DNA from: Lachnospiraceae bacterium | GTDB taxonomy: Bacteria; Bacillota; Clostridia; Lachnospirales; Lachnospiraceae | Direction of reading: 5' to 3' | DNA: 5,811 nucleotides | Assembly: GCA_003488445.1 (NCBI GenBank) | Contig: DNLO01000135.1 | Coordinates: 4,423-10,233, forward strand | In this document: positions 1-5,811 of the stretch, piece after piece | How positions within the stretch are numbered: the first letter of the stretch is position 1 | Layout: each line of letters opens with the position of its first letter | Made by a program: the position numbers and the translations under genes | Notes under the pieces: model-generated | Told to the model about the DNA's origin: nothing | Seen by the model: the letters and a program-made list of their open reading frames with translations, nothing else | Databases searched by the model: none

Positions 1-783
1 GAGATTCTCCGCCCTCAGGACAGAGTGAAGGTATATATACTGGACGTGCGCAACACGCCCAAGGGACCCCGCATCTCGGTGAGCCGTACCCATCCGGAGC
101 TCGTGAAGAGACTCTTCGAGTCTGAGGTGGCCGAGGTGAGAGACGGTACGGTAGAGATCAAGAGTATCTCCAGAGAGGCCGGCAGCAGGACCAAGATGGC
201 TGTGTACAGCCATGACCCCGATGTGGATGCGGTAGGAGCCTGCGTAGGTATGAACGGCAACCGCGTGAACGCCGTGGTGAACGAGCTCGGCGGTGAGAAG
301 ATAGATATAGTGAACTGGGACGAGAACCCCGCACTCTTCATAGAGAATGCGCTCTCGCCTTCGCAGGTGGTATCCGTCATAGTGGATCCCGATGAGAAGA
401 CAGCGAAGGTCGTGGTGCCTGACTACCAGCTCTCGCTGGCTATCGGCAAGGAGGGTCAGAATGCGAGACTCGCTGCAAGGCTCACAGGATACAAGATCGA
501 CATCAAGTCCGAGACTCAGGCCAAGGATGCCTTCGGATTCCGCATGGAAGACTATATGAATGACGATGAGGAGTACGAAGAGGGTGAGTACTACGAGGAA
601 GGCGAGTACGCCGAAGACGGTGAGTATGAAGAGGGCGCAGAGTACGCAGAGGAAGAGATGACTTCCGAGGCTGCAGAGGAGACTGCGGCAGAGGCCGTTG
701 AAGAGGAGCCGGTGGAGGAGCCCGCAGAAGAGACTGCGGCAGAGGATGCCGACATAGAGGCGCCCGCCGGGGATCAGGAGTGA
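1..783 (+). CDS. nusA: Transcription termination/antitermination factor NusA, 5'-truncated (C-terminal 260 residues)
   Basis: NusA binds RNA polymerase and nascent RNA and modulates pausing, termination and rRNA antitermination. The reading frame is open from base 1, so the gene begins upstream; the GTG at 25 lies inside the conserved run [10 protein letters not shown] and is an internal Val, not a start. Numbering from the window edge, residues 1-28 end the S1 domain, about 30-100 form KH1 (GxxG loop G83-M-N-G86), and about 105-175 form KH2 (GKEG at 149-152, followed by [11 protein letters not shown]). From residue 181 to 260 the protein is a Glu/Asp-rich, Tyr- and Ala-containing low-complexity tail. 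Many Firmicute NusA proteins end shortly after KH2, so the tail is an extension; Escherichia coli NusA instead carries two folded acidic repeats there. The stop TGA (781-783) overlaps the ylxQ start. Identification is firm; the role of the tail is unknown. Confidence 0.97.
   Translation, partial: EILRPQDRVKVYILDVRNTPKGPRISVSRTHPELVKRLFESEVAEVRDGTVEIKSISREAGSRTKMAVYSHDPDVDAVGACVGMNGNRVNAVVNELGGEKIDIVNWDENPALFIENALSPSQVVSVIVDPDEKTAKVVVPDYQLSLAIGKEGQNARLAARLTGYKIDIKSETQAKDAFGFRMEDYMNDDEEYEEGEYYEEGEYAEDGEYEEGAEYAEEEMTSEAAEETAAEAVEEEPVEEPAEETAAEDADIEAPAGDQE
574..645 (+). repeat. Four tandem 18-bp units in the NusA acidic tail
   Basis: Four consecutive in-frame units (574-591, 592-609, 610-627, 628-645) encode [18 protein letters not shown] and EEGAEY. 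The first two are identical in protein but differ at synonymous positions (GAAGAGGGT versus GAGGAAGGC), so the repeat is old or held at the amino-acid level and is not a fresh DNA duplication. It is part of the nusA coding region. Confidence 0.85.
673..745 (+). repeat. Pair of 22-bp direct repeats in the NusA tail
   Basis: The segments at 673-694 and 724-745 match at 21 of 22 positions, offset by 51 bp (17 codons). Both encode AEETAAE in the same frame near the C-terminus of NusA. This suggests the second acidic block also grew by internal duplication. Confidence 0.75.
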
Positions 784-1112
784 CGGCAGGAAGGGATAAG
801 GTATTATCCACGCTTTCCATGGCGATGAAAGCAGGCAGGCTGGTGTCCGGAGAGACAGCAGTGATGAATGCGGTGAGGAGCATGACAGCAGCTCTTGTGA
901 TCATCGCAGGGGATGCATCGGACGGCACGAAGAAGAAGTTTACGGATAAATGCAGCTTTTACGAGGTGCCCTGCCGTACATACGGAACGAAGGATTTGCT
1001 CGCACACTCCATAGGCAAGGAAATGAGATCCGTCATAGCTTTGACGGATGAGGGGTTTGCAGGCAGTATAATACAGAGACTGGAGGAAGCAGATATATAT
1101 GGCAAACAATAA
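780..1112 (+). CDS. ylxQ: YlxQ, ribosomal protein L7Ae-family RNA-binding protein
   Basis: This 110-residue protein is a small single-domain member of the L7Ae/L30e/Gadd45 superfamily; Bacillus relatives of this family (YbxF, YlxQ) bind kink-turn RNA. Recognisable segments are [11 protein letters not shown] at residues 15-25, then the LVIIAGDAS strand and turn, the [20 protein letters not shown] stretch, and a C-terminal helix containing DEGFAGSII. The GTG at 780 is preferred as start because it keeps the first helix ([14 protein letters not shown]); the next in-frame ATG, at 819, would remove most of it. The GTG overlaps the nusA TGA by 4 nt (GTGA), and only a weak GGGGA at 769-773 precedes it, so reinitiation after nusA is plausible. 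Its last 14 nt overlap infB. The position between nusA and infB is typical, but the usual ylxR partner is missing. Its target RNA cannot be read from the sequence. Confidence 0.93.
   Translation: MTAGRDKVLSTLSMAMKAGRLVSGETAVMNAVRSMTAALVIIAGDASDGTKKKFTDKCSFYEVPCRTYGTKDLLAHSIGKEMRSVIALTDEGFAGSIIQRLEEADIYGKQ
1082..1089 (+). promoter_or_regulatory. Shine-Dalgarno site for infB
   Basis: GGAGGAAG lies inside the end of ylxQ, 9 nt before the ATG at 1099. It is the clearest ribosome binding site in the window and fixes the infB start, giving [14 protein letters not shown] as expected for an IF2_N domain. Confidence 0.75.
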
Positions 1113-3930
1113 GAGAATAAGCGAGATCACAAAGGAACTCACATCTGCCGGAGTGGAGGTCGCGAACAAGGACATAATAGCTTTCCTCGAAACCAAGGGA
1201 ATAGAAGGGAAAAAACACTCCTCCGCCGTGGATGACGATACGGAGAAGCTGATAAGAGATCACTTCCTGGCTGGCTCCAAAGGGAGCGGGGCGGCAGCTG
1301 AAAAGCCTGCACAGACACCCGTGAAGGCAGAGCCGGCAAAGGAGACACCTGCACAGGCTGCAAAGGAAGCACCGGCAGCACAGGCTCCGAAGGCCGCAGC
1401 GCCTCAGGCAGCACCGAGACCTGCAGGAGGACAGCCCGCAGGACAGGCTCCGGCCGGACAGTCCGCAGGAGAGCCCCCGAAGAAGAAAAAGAGGATCATA
1501 TTTACGGTGAACAATTCCTCTGACAGGTACGGCAACAATACCCGTCAGTCGGGCAATATTTCCACGGGCCGCAGGCAGATAATCAAGCCGAACGTGAAGC
1601 CCTCACCCACACCGTCTATCAATATCATCAGACCGGGTGACCAGCAGAACAAAAGGAAATTCGTACACCGCGAGGAGGGAGCACCGGCAGGCGCACAGGG
1701 CGCAGGAAGCCAGGGTGCACCGTCTCAGACGGGAGCAGCTGCACCGGCTCAGGGCAGCGCACAGGCAGCACCTCAGACAGCACCTCAGACAGCACAGGGC
1801 GGTGCCGCAAGGACGGGCAATGCAGGAAGCACAGACAGAAGGACGGGTAATATATATGTCAAGAATAATCCGCAGGTTCAAAACGGCAGGCAGCCTGGTG
1901 TCGCTCCTAATAGGGATAGCAGGCGTGGTGCAGATAATCAGGGCAGGTATGCAGGCGGCGGAAGGCCGGGTGCTAAAACCGGAGCTCCGGGAGGCGGCAG
2001 AGGCTTTGAAGCAGCACCGGCTCCGGAAAAGAGCGGAGGCAGAAGAAAGCAGAACGACCTGAAGCGCAAGAAGGATGATTTCGACCGCAGGGACGATGAG
2101 AAGGAGAACAAGAAGTTCAATCCTCACGGCTTCAAGAAGCCCGCTCCCGTGGCCAAGCCGGCAGAGGAGGAGATCAAGGTAATAACCATACCCGATACCC
2201 TGACCATCAAGGAGCTGGCAGACCATATGAGGATGCAGCCTTCGGCCATCATCAAGAAGCTCTTCCTCTCAGGACAGGTGGTGACGGTGAACTCCGAGCT
2301 CTCCTTCGAGGAGGCAGAGAACATCGCAGCCGACTACGACATACTCTGCGAGCAGGAGAAGACTGTGGATGTCATCGCGGAGCTTCTGAAGGAGGAGCCC
2401 GAGAACGAAGCAAAGATGGAGAAACGTCCTCCCGTAGTCTGCGTCATGGGTCACGTAGATCACGGTAAGACTTCTCTTCTGGACTATATCAGAAAGGCAC
2501 ATGTCACGGACAAGGAGGCAGGCGGTATCACCCAGGCCATAGGTGCTTACACGGTGAGCATCAAGGGGAGCACCATCACCTTCCTGGATACCCCCGGACA
2601 CGAGGCCTTCACAGCCATGCGTATGAGAGGAGCCAACGCGACGGATATAGTCATACTCGTGGTGGCGGCAGACGACGGTGTCATGCCCCAGACGGTAGAG
2701 GCTATAAACCATGCCAAGGCTGCAGGGGTAGAGATCATAGTGGCAGTGAACAAGATAGACAAGCCCAATGCCAATATAGACAGGGTGAAGCAGGAGCTCT
2801 CCGAGTACGAGCTCATTTCCGAGGACTGGGGCGGAACCACCACCTTTGTCCCGGTGTCTGCGAAGACCGGTCAGGGTGTGGAGGAGCTCCTGGAGATGAT
2901 ACTGCTGCAGGCAGATGTCATGGAGCTCAAGGCAAACCCTCACAGACAGGCAAGAGGAATGGTGATAGAGGCAGAGCTCGACAAGGGACGCGGAGCAGTG
3001 GCTACCGTGCTCGTGCAGAAGGGCGTGCTGCATGTGGGTGACTTCGTGGCCTGCGGTATGAGCCACGGCAGGGTCAGAGCCATGATCGATGACAAGGGCA
3101 AGAGAGTAAAGGAAGCCGGACCCTCCACTCCCGTGGAGATCCTGGGACTGGACGAGGTCCCGGAGGCAGGTGAGATATTCGTATCTCCCAAGACGGAGAA
3201 GGAGGCACAGGAGTTTGCCGGTATCTATAACGAGCAGCACAAGAAGGAGCTGCTCTCCGAGACAAGGAAGAAGTCTGTCAGTCTGGATGATATCTACTCA
3301 CAGATCAAGGAGGGAGACCTCAAGGAGTTCAATATCATCATAAAGGCAGATGTACAGGGATCTGTAGAGGCTCTGAAGACCTCACTGCTGAAGCTGTCCA
3401 ATGAGGAGATAGCGGTGAAGGTGATACACGGAGGCGTGGGTGCCATCAATGAGTCGGATGTGGTGCTTGCATCGGCTTCCAATGCCATCATCATCGGATT
3501 CAACGTACGTCCCGACAACACGGCAAAGCAGATAGCGGAGTCGGAGAATGTGGATATACATCTCTACAAGGTCATATATCAGGCACTGGAGGATGTAGAG
3601 GCTGCCATGAAGGGTATGCTGGGACCGGTATACGAGGAGAAGACCATCGGCCGCGGAGAGATCAGGCAGGTGTTCAAGGCTTCCGGCATAGGAAAGATAG
3701 CAGGCTCATACGTGACGGACGGTATCGTAGAGAGAGGCTGCAGCGTAAAGATCACCAGGGGAGGCGAGGAGATATTCGACGGACCTCTGGCCTCACTGAA
3801 GAGATTCAAGGACGATGTGAAGGAAGTCAGGGAAGGCTACGAATGCGGTCTCGTATTCGAGGGCTTCGACAACGTGGAGGAAGGAGATCTGCTTGAATTC
3901 CACAAGCAGGTAGAGGTCGAGCGGACTTGA
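1099..3930 (+). CDS. infB: Translation initiation factor IF-2
   Basis: IF2 is the GTPase that recruits formyl-Met-tRNA to the 30S subunit and promotes subunit joining. The 943-residue protein is complete. Residues 1-58 form a first IF2_N module; about 60-350 are an Ala/Pro/Gln/Gly-rich, then Arg/Lys/Gly-rich disordered linker; about 361-415 are the second IF2_N module ([14 protein letters not shown]...). The G domain carries all diagnostic motifs: G1 GHVDHGKT (451-458), G2 GGITQ (475-479), G3 DTPGHE (497-502), G4 NKID (551-554) and G5 SAK (587-589). A beta-barrel domain II follows (about 617-705), then domain III/C1 with [12 protein letters not shown] (from 749), and the initiator-tRNA-binding C2 domain (about 843-943, with [22 protein letters not shown] split over it). 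No key residue is missing. The gene overlaps ylxQ by 14 nt and rbfA by 4 nt. Linker length is what makes this IF2 larger than Bacillus subtilis IF2, which has roughly 700 residues. Confidence 0.99.
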   Translation: MANNKRISEITKELTSAGVEVANKDIIAFLETKGIEGKKHSSAVDDDTEKLIRDHFLAGSKGSGAAAEKPAQTPVKAEPAKETPAQAAKEAPAAQAPKAAAPQAAPRPAGGQPAGQAPAGQSAGEPPKKKKRIIFTVNNSSDRYGNNTRQSGNISTGRRQIIKPNVKPSPTPSINIIRPGDQQNKRKFVHREEGAPAGAQGAGSQGAPSQTGAAAPAQGSAQAAPQTAPQTAQGGAARTGNAGSTDRRTGNIYVKNNPQVQNGRQPGVAPNRDSRRGADNQGRYAGGGRPGAKTGAPGGGRGFEAAPAPEKSGGRRKQNDLKRKKDDFDRRDDEKENKKFNPHGFKKPAPVAKPAEEEIKVITIPDTLTIKELADHMRMQPSAIIKKLFLSGQVVTVNSELSFEEAENIAADYDILCEQEKTVDVIAELLKEEPENEAKMEKRPPVVCVMGHVDHGKTSLLDYIRKAHVTDKEAGGITQAIGAYTVSIKGSTITFLDTPGHEAFTAMRMRGANATDIVILVVAADDGVMPQTVEAINHAKAAGVEIIVAVNKIDKPNANIDRVKQELSEYELISEDWGGTTTFVPVSAKTGQGVEELLEMILLQADVMELKANPHRQARGMVIEAELDKGRGAVATVLVQKGVLHVGDFVACGMSHGRVRAMIDDKGKRVKEAGPSTPVEILGLDEVPEAGEIFVSPKTEKEAQEFAGIYNEQHKKELLSETRKKSVSLDDIYSQIKEGDLKEFNIIIKADVQGSVEALKTSLLKLSNEEIAVKVIHGGVGAINESDVVLASASNAIIIGFNVRPDNTAKQIAESENVDIHLYKVIYQALEDVEAAMKGMLGPVYEEKTIGRGEIRQVFKASGIGKIAGSYVTDGIVERGCSVKITRGGEEIFDGPLASLKRFKDDVKEVREGYECGLVFEGFDNVEEGDLLEFHKQVEVERT
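1768..1791 (+). repeat. Perfect 12-bp tandem duplication in the infB linker
   Basis: Two exact copies of GCACCTCAGACA (1768-1779 and 1780-1791) encode APQT twice at residues 224-231 of IF2. It lies in the low-complexity linker, where in-frame slippage should be tolerated. Because the copies are identical at every third position, the duplication is probably recent. Confidence 0.85.
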
Positions 3931-4316
3931 GAAAGAACAGCACCAAGAACAACAGGATAAACTCAGAGGTGCAGAAGGCTCTGTCCTCCATCATACGTAC
4001 GGTAAAGGACCCAAGGGTGGATCCATTCACCTCGGTGGTAGAGGTGCAGGTAGCCCCCGACCTGAAGACCTGCAAGGTCTACGTATCCGTGCTGGGAGAC
4101 GGCGGAGAGGAGACCATAGAAGGCCTGAAATATGCCGCAGGTTATATAAGGCACGAGCTCGCAAGAGAGGTGAACCTGAGGAACACCCCGGAGCTTTCCT
4201 TCCATCTGGACACATCCATAAGCTACGGCGTGGATATGACGAAGAAGATAGAAGAAGTGATCAAGGCAGATGAGATGGCGCAGAGCGGGCGCATAGACGA
4301 AAACGGAGAAGAATGA
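3927..4316 (+). CDS. rbfA: 30S ribosome-binding factor RbfA
   Basis: RbfA is a small KH-fold protein that binds the 30S subunit during late maturation of the 16S rRNA 5' region and supports cold growth in characterised bacteria. The 129-residue product has the usual length and signatures: MRKNS and NRINSEVQKALSSIIR at the N-terminus, KDPR at 27-30, SVVEVQVAPDLKTCKVYVS at 36-54, the Ala-Gly helix kink typical of this KH variant (A71-G72), and LDTSISYG at 94-101. The short tail after about residue 110 is acidic. The TTG at 3927 is chosen because translation from it gives the canonical MRKNS start. It overlaps the infB stop as TTGA, and a GAGG at 3913-3916 sits 10 nt upstream. The next in-frame ATG lies deep inside the domain. 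Expression is probably coupled to infB. Confidence 0.96.
   Translation: MRKNSTKNNRINSEVQKALSSIIRTVKDPRVDPFTSVVEVQVAPDLKTCKVYVSVLGDGGEETIEGLKYAAGYIRHELAREVNLRNTPELSFHLDTSISYGVDMTKKIEEVIKADEMAQSGRIDENGEE
4305..4311 (+). promoter_or_regulatory. Shine-Dalgarno site for nrnA
   Basis: GGAGAAG within the last codons of rbfA lies 9 nt before the ATG at 4321. The spacing favours this ATG over the out-of-frame ATG at 4313, which is followed by a different frame. Confidence 0.6.
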
Positions 4317-4320
4317 GCAG

Positions 4321-5307
4321 ATGATAGATCTGAACGAGCTACTGAAGGATAAGGGAAGTATAGCGATAAGTGCCCATATCAGGCCTGACGGCGATGCACT
4401 GGGCTCTACTCTCGCTCTCTGTAATTATCTGAAAAAGAGGTATCCGGACAAGACGACAGATCTCTACCTGCTGGATCCGAATCCGGTTTTTTCTTTCCTG
4501 CCGGGATATGATGATATCAGGACGGCTCCCTCCGATGAGGTCTATGATGTCTTCATAGCTCTGGATCTGGGAGATGCCGACAGGCTGGGCAAGAACAGGA
4601 AGATGCTGGATGCGGCACATGACAGGATCTGCATTGACCATCATCTGAACTATACCAACCTCGCTACAGAGGATCATTCCTACGTGATACCCGAGGCATC
4701 CAGCACCGCAGAGCTGGTATACGACGTCATAGACAAGGATGCCATGGACGATGCCATAGCTGTTTGCATCTATACGGGAATCATCTGCGATACGGGTGTA
4801 TTCCAGTTCTCATGCACCTCTCAGAAGACGATGGAGATAGCGGGAAAGCTCATGACCTACGGCTTCGATCACACCAAGGTGATAGGCATGGCTTTTTACG
4901 AGAAGACCTACAGACAGAATCTGCTGCTGGGAAGGGCTCTCATGGAGAGCATCCTGCTCATGGACAGAAAAGTCATCGTCTCATATATCACCCAGAAGAC
5001 GCTCAGGTTCTACGAGGCGGACTCCAAGGATCTGGAGGGCGTGGTGAACCAGATGCTCTACACCAAGGGCGTGGATGTGGCGATATTCATGTACGAGACC
5101 ACCACGGGAGAGATCAAGGTATCGCTCAGGTCCAACGAGCACGTGAATGTGGCCGAGATAGCCGCAAAGCTCGGAGGGGGAGGCCACGACAGGGCCGCAG
5201 GGCTCACGCTTTCAGGGAGCTTCTATGATGTGGTGAACAATATCACGGCCGAGATAGAGGCACAGTACAGGGCGACAGAGGAAGAGGACACATCCTCTAA
5301 GGAGTGA
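4321..5307 (+). CDS. nrnA: NrnA-type DHH/DHHA1 phosphoesterase (oligoribonuclease / pAp phosphatase)
   Basis: Characterised NrnA enzymes hydrolyse 2-5-nt RNAs from the 5' end and dephosphorylate 3'-phosphoadenosine 5'-phosphate, using Mn2+ in the cytosol. The 328-residue protein is full length for the family. The DHH domain (about residues 14-160) shows metal-site motifs H19-x3-D23-G-D25 followed by ALGS, the motif II aspartate D82 in ALDLGD, D106-H107-H108 in CIDHHLNY, and ASSTAELVYDVI just after. The DHHA1 domain (about 220-315) has the substrate-loop motif GGGGH at 285-289 followed by DRAAG. No transmembrane, GGDEF or CBS segment is present, which separates it from GdpP and from CBS-containing relatives, and its length excludes RecJ. 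It starts 4 nt after rbfA and its TGA shares one base with the truB ATG. Substrate preference among nanoRNA, pAp and cyclic dinucleotide products cannot be decided from the sequence. Confidence 0.93.
   Translation: MIDLNELLKDKGSIAISAHIRPDGDALGSTLALCNYLKKRYPDKTTDLYLLDPNPVFSFLPGYDDIRTAPSDEVYDVFIALDLGDADRLGKNRKMLDAAHDRICIDHHLNYTNLATEDHSYVIPEASSTAELVYDVIDKDAMDDAIAVCIYTGIICDTGVFQFSCTSQKTMEIAGKLMTYGFDHTKVIGMAFYEKTYRQNLLLGRALMESILLMDRKVIVSYITQKTLRFYEADSKDLEGVVNQMLYTKGVDVAIFMYETTTGEIKVSLRSNEHVNVAEIAAKLGGGGHDRAAGLTLSGSFYDVVNNITAEIEAQYRATEEEDTSSKE
5299..5304 (+). promoter_or_regulatory. Shine-Dalgarno-like AAGGAG at the nrnA/truB junction
   Basis: AAGGAG ends only 2 nt before the ATG at 5307, closer than the usual 5-9 nt. 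The alternative GTG at 5331 would be too far from it and from the GGAGG at 5310-5314. The TGATG stop-start overlap suggests the motif may help terminating ribosomes restart and not recruit free 30S subunits. Confidence 0.4.
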
Positions 5308-5811
5308 TGGGAGGGGTCTCTTTCACGGGAGTGCTGCCGGTATACAAGGAGAGCGGCTATACATCGAATGATGTGGTGGCACGTCTTAGGGGCATACTCC
5401 ATATGAAGAAGATAGGCCATACGGGGACACTGGATCCCGAAGCCACCGGGGTGCTCCCGGTGTGTCTTGGCAGAGCCACGAAGCTCGTGGGATATCTCAC
5501 CGACTCTGACAAGGTATACAGATGTACCATGAGGCTCGGGGTCACGACGGACACCGAGGATATGACGGGTGAGATCACAGGCAGGACCGATACATCGCAT
5601 CTTACGGCAGACGATGTAAAGGCTGCGATCCTTTCTTTTACGGGAGAGTACGATCAGATACCTCCCATGTATTCAGCCAAAAAAGTGAACGGACGTAAGC
5701 TCTACGAGATAGCCAGAGAGGGAGCCGTGATAGAGCGCAGGCCCTCCAGGGTGTATATCCGCGGGATCAGTGATATCTCGGTATACGAAAGAGAGGGCGT
5801 GTTAAGAGCCG
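5307..5811 (+). CDS. truB: tRNA pseudouridine(55) synthase TruB, 3'-truncated
   Basis: TruB converts U55 of the tRNA T-loop to pseudouridine and also acts as a tRNA folding chaperone in E. coli. The first 168 residues are present and open to the window end. The catalytic motif GHTGTLDPEATGVLPV places the nucleophile at D43, preceded by H38. Y71 in KVYR lies 28 residues later, the same separation as D48 and Y76 in E. coli TruB. SAKKVNGRKLYEIAREG at 123-139 is the other family block. The ATG at 5307 is the nearest start and forms a TGATG overlap with nrnA; it adds about five residues (MGGVS) before the FTGVLPVYKESGYTS segment where many homologues begin. A GTG at 5331 would cut into that segment. 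The C-terminal part with the remaining active-site residues and the PUA-like region, if any, lies beyond the window. Confidence 0.96.
   Translation, partial: MGGVSFTGVLPVYKESGYTSNDVVARLRGILHMKKIGHTGTLDPEATGVLPVCLGRATKLVGYLTDSDKVYRCTMRLGVTTDTEDMTGEITGRTDTSHLTADDVKAAILSFTGEYDQIPPMYSAKKVNGRKLYEIAREGAVIERRPSRVYIRGISDISVYEREGVLRA

Noticed and set aside
25..27. GTG at 25 as the start of a 252-residue protein
   Set aside because: The frame is open to base 1 and the preceding residues (EILRPQDR) continue the NusA S1 domain, so this codon is an internal Val of a truncated gene.
1637..2062. 141-codon + strand frame inside the infB linker giving an Arg/His/Gln-rich protein
   Set aside because: It is the shifted reading of the low-complexity linker, where the lack of stops follows from composition. 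No family resemblance was seen, and the in-frame IF2 reading is unambiguous.
1603..2226. 207-codon minus-strand frame rich in Cys, Leu and Arg
   Set aside because: It is the reverse complement of the GCA/CAG-rich infB linker, and the Cys-Arg-Cys pattern comes from TGC/CTG codons on that strand. No start context or domain supports it.
2209..2229. Possible internal IF2 start: AAGGAG followed 12 nt later by an in-frame ATG at 2227
   Set aside because: Shorter IF2 forms exist in other bacteria, but this ATG (residue 377) falls inside the folded second IF2_N module and the spacing is long, so the match is probably chance.
2269..3240. 323-codon open frame on the minus strand opposite infB
   Set aside because: It lies antisense to the IF2 G domain and domain II. 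The product is rich in His, Leu, Tyr, Cys and Arg in the way expected for the reverse complement of a biased coding frame, has no recognisable domain, and no ribosome binding site was apparent.
4764..5228. 154-codon + strand frame inside nrnA
   Set aside because: It is fully nested in nrnA, whose frame carries complete DHHA1 motifs. The alternative protein is His/Gly/Arg-rich without a recognisable fold.
1..5811. Promoters, terminators or riboswitches between genes
   Set aside because: The largest intergenic gap is 4 nt. No GC hairpin with a T-run or other leader-like region was seen, and promoter-like AT tracts within the coding regions were too weak to call.

Overview
The window is a single, gap-free stretch of a bacterial transcription/translation operon read entirely on the + strand: 3' part of nusA, then ylxQ (L7Ae family), infB, rbfA, nrnA and the 5' part of truB. 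Gene order, protein signatures (a NusA ending soon after its two KH domains, an RbfA starting MRKNS, an nrnA between rbfA and truB) and Shine-Dalgarno-type ribosome binding sites point to a Firmicute of the class Clostridia, most like Lachnospiraceae. That placement is inference from recalled families, not a database search. The DNA looks moderately GC-rich and favours ATA for Ile and AGA/AGG for Arg.

Layout: 1-783 holds the end of NusA (end of S1, KH1, KH2, and a long acidic tail with an internal 18-bp repeat). 780-1112 is ylxQ. 1099-3930 is infB, encoding a 943-residue IF2 with a disordered insert of about 300 residues between two N-terminal IF2_N modules. 3927-4316 is rbfA with a TTG start. 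4321-5307 is nrnA (DHH/DHHA1 nanoRNase). 5307 to the window end is truB, cut off after about 168 codons. Every junction is an overlap or a gap of 4 nt, so there is no room for an internal promoter or terminator between genes and translational coupling is likely. No RNA gene, mobile element, CRISPR array or gene-free stretch was seen.

The products act on the path from transcript elongation to a mature, initiating ribosome: NusA on RNA polymerase and rRNA antitermination, YlxQ on structured RNA, IF2 in initiator tRNA delivery, RbfA in 30S maturation, TruB in tRNA pseudouridine-55 formation, with NrnA clearing very short RNAs and pAp. The departures from the commonest Firmicute layout are the absence of ylxR (rnpM) between nusA and ylxQ, the repeat-built acidic NusA tail, and chained GTG/TTG/ATG overlap starts. 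I do not see a previously undescribed system here; this is a conserved housekeeping locus with a few lineage-specific details.
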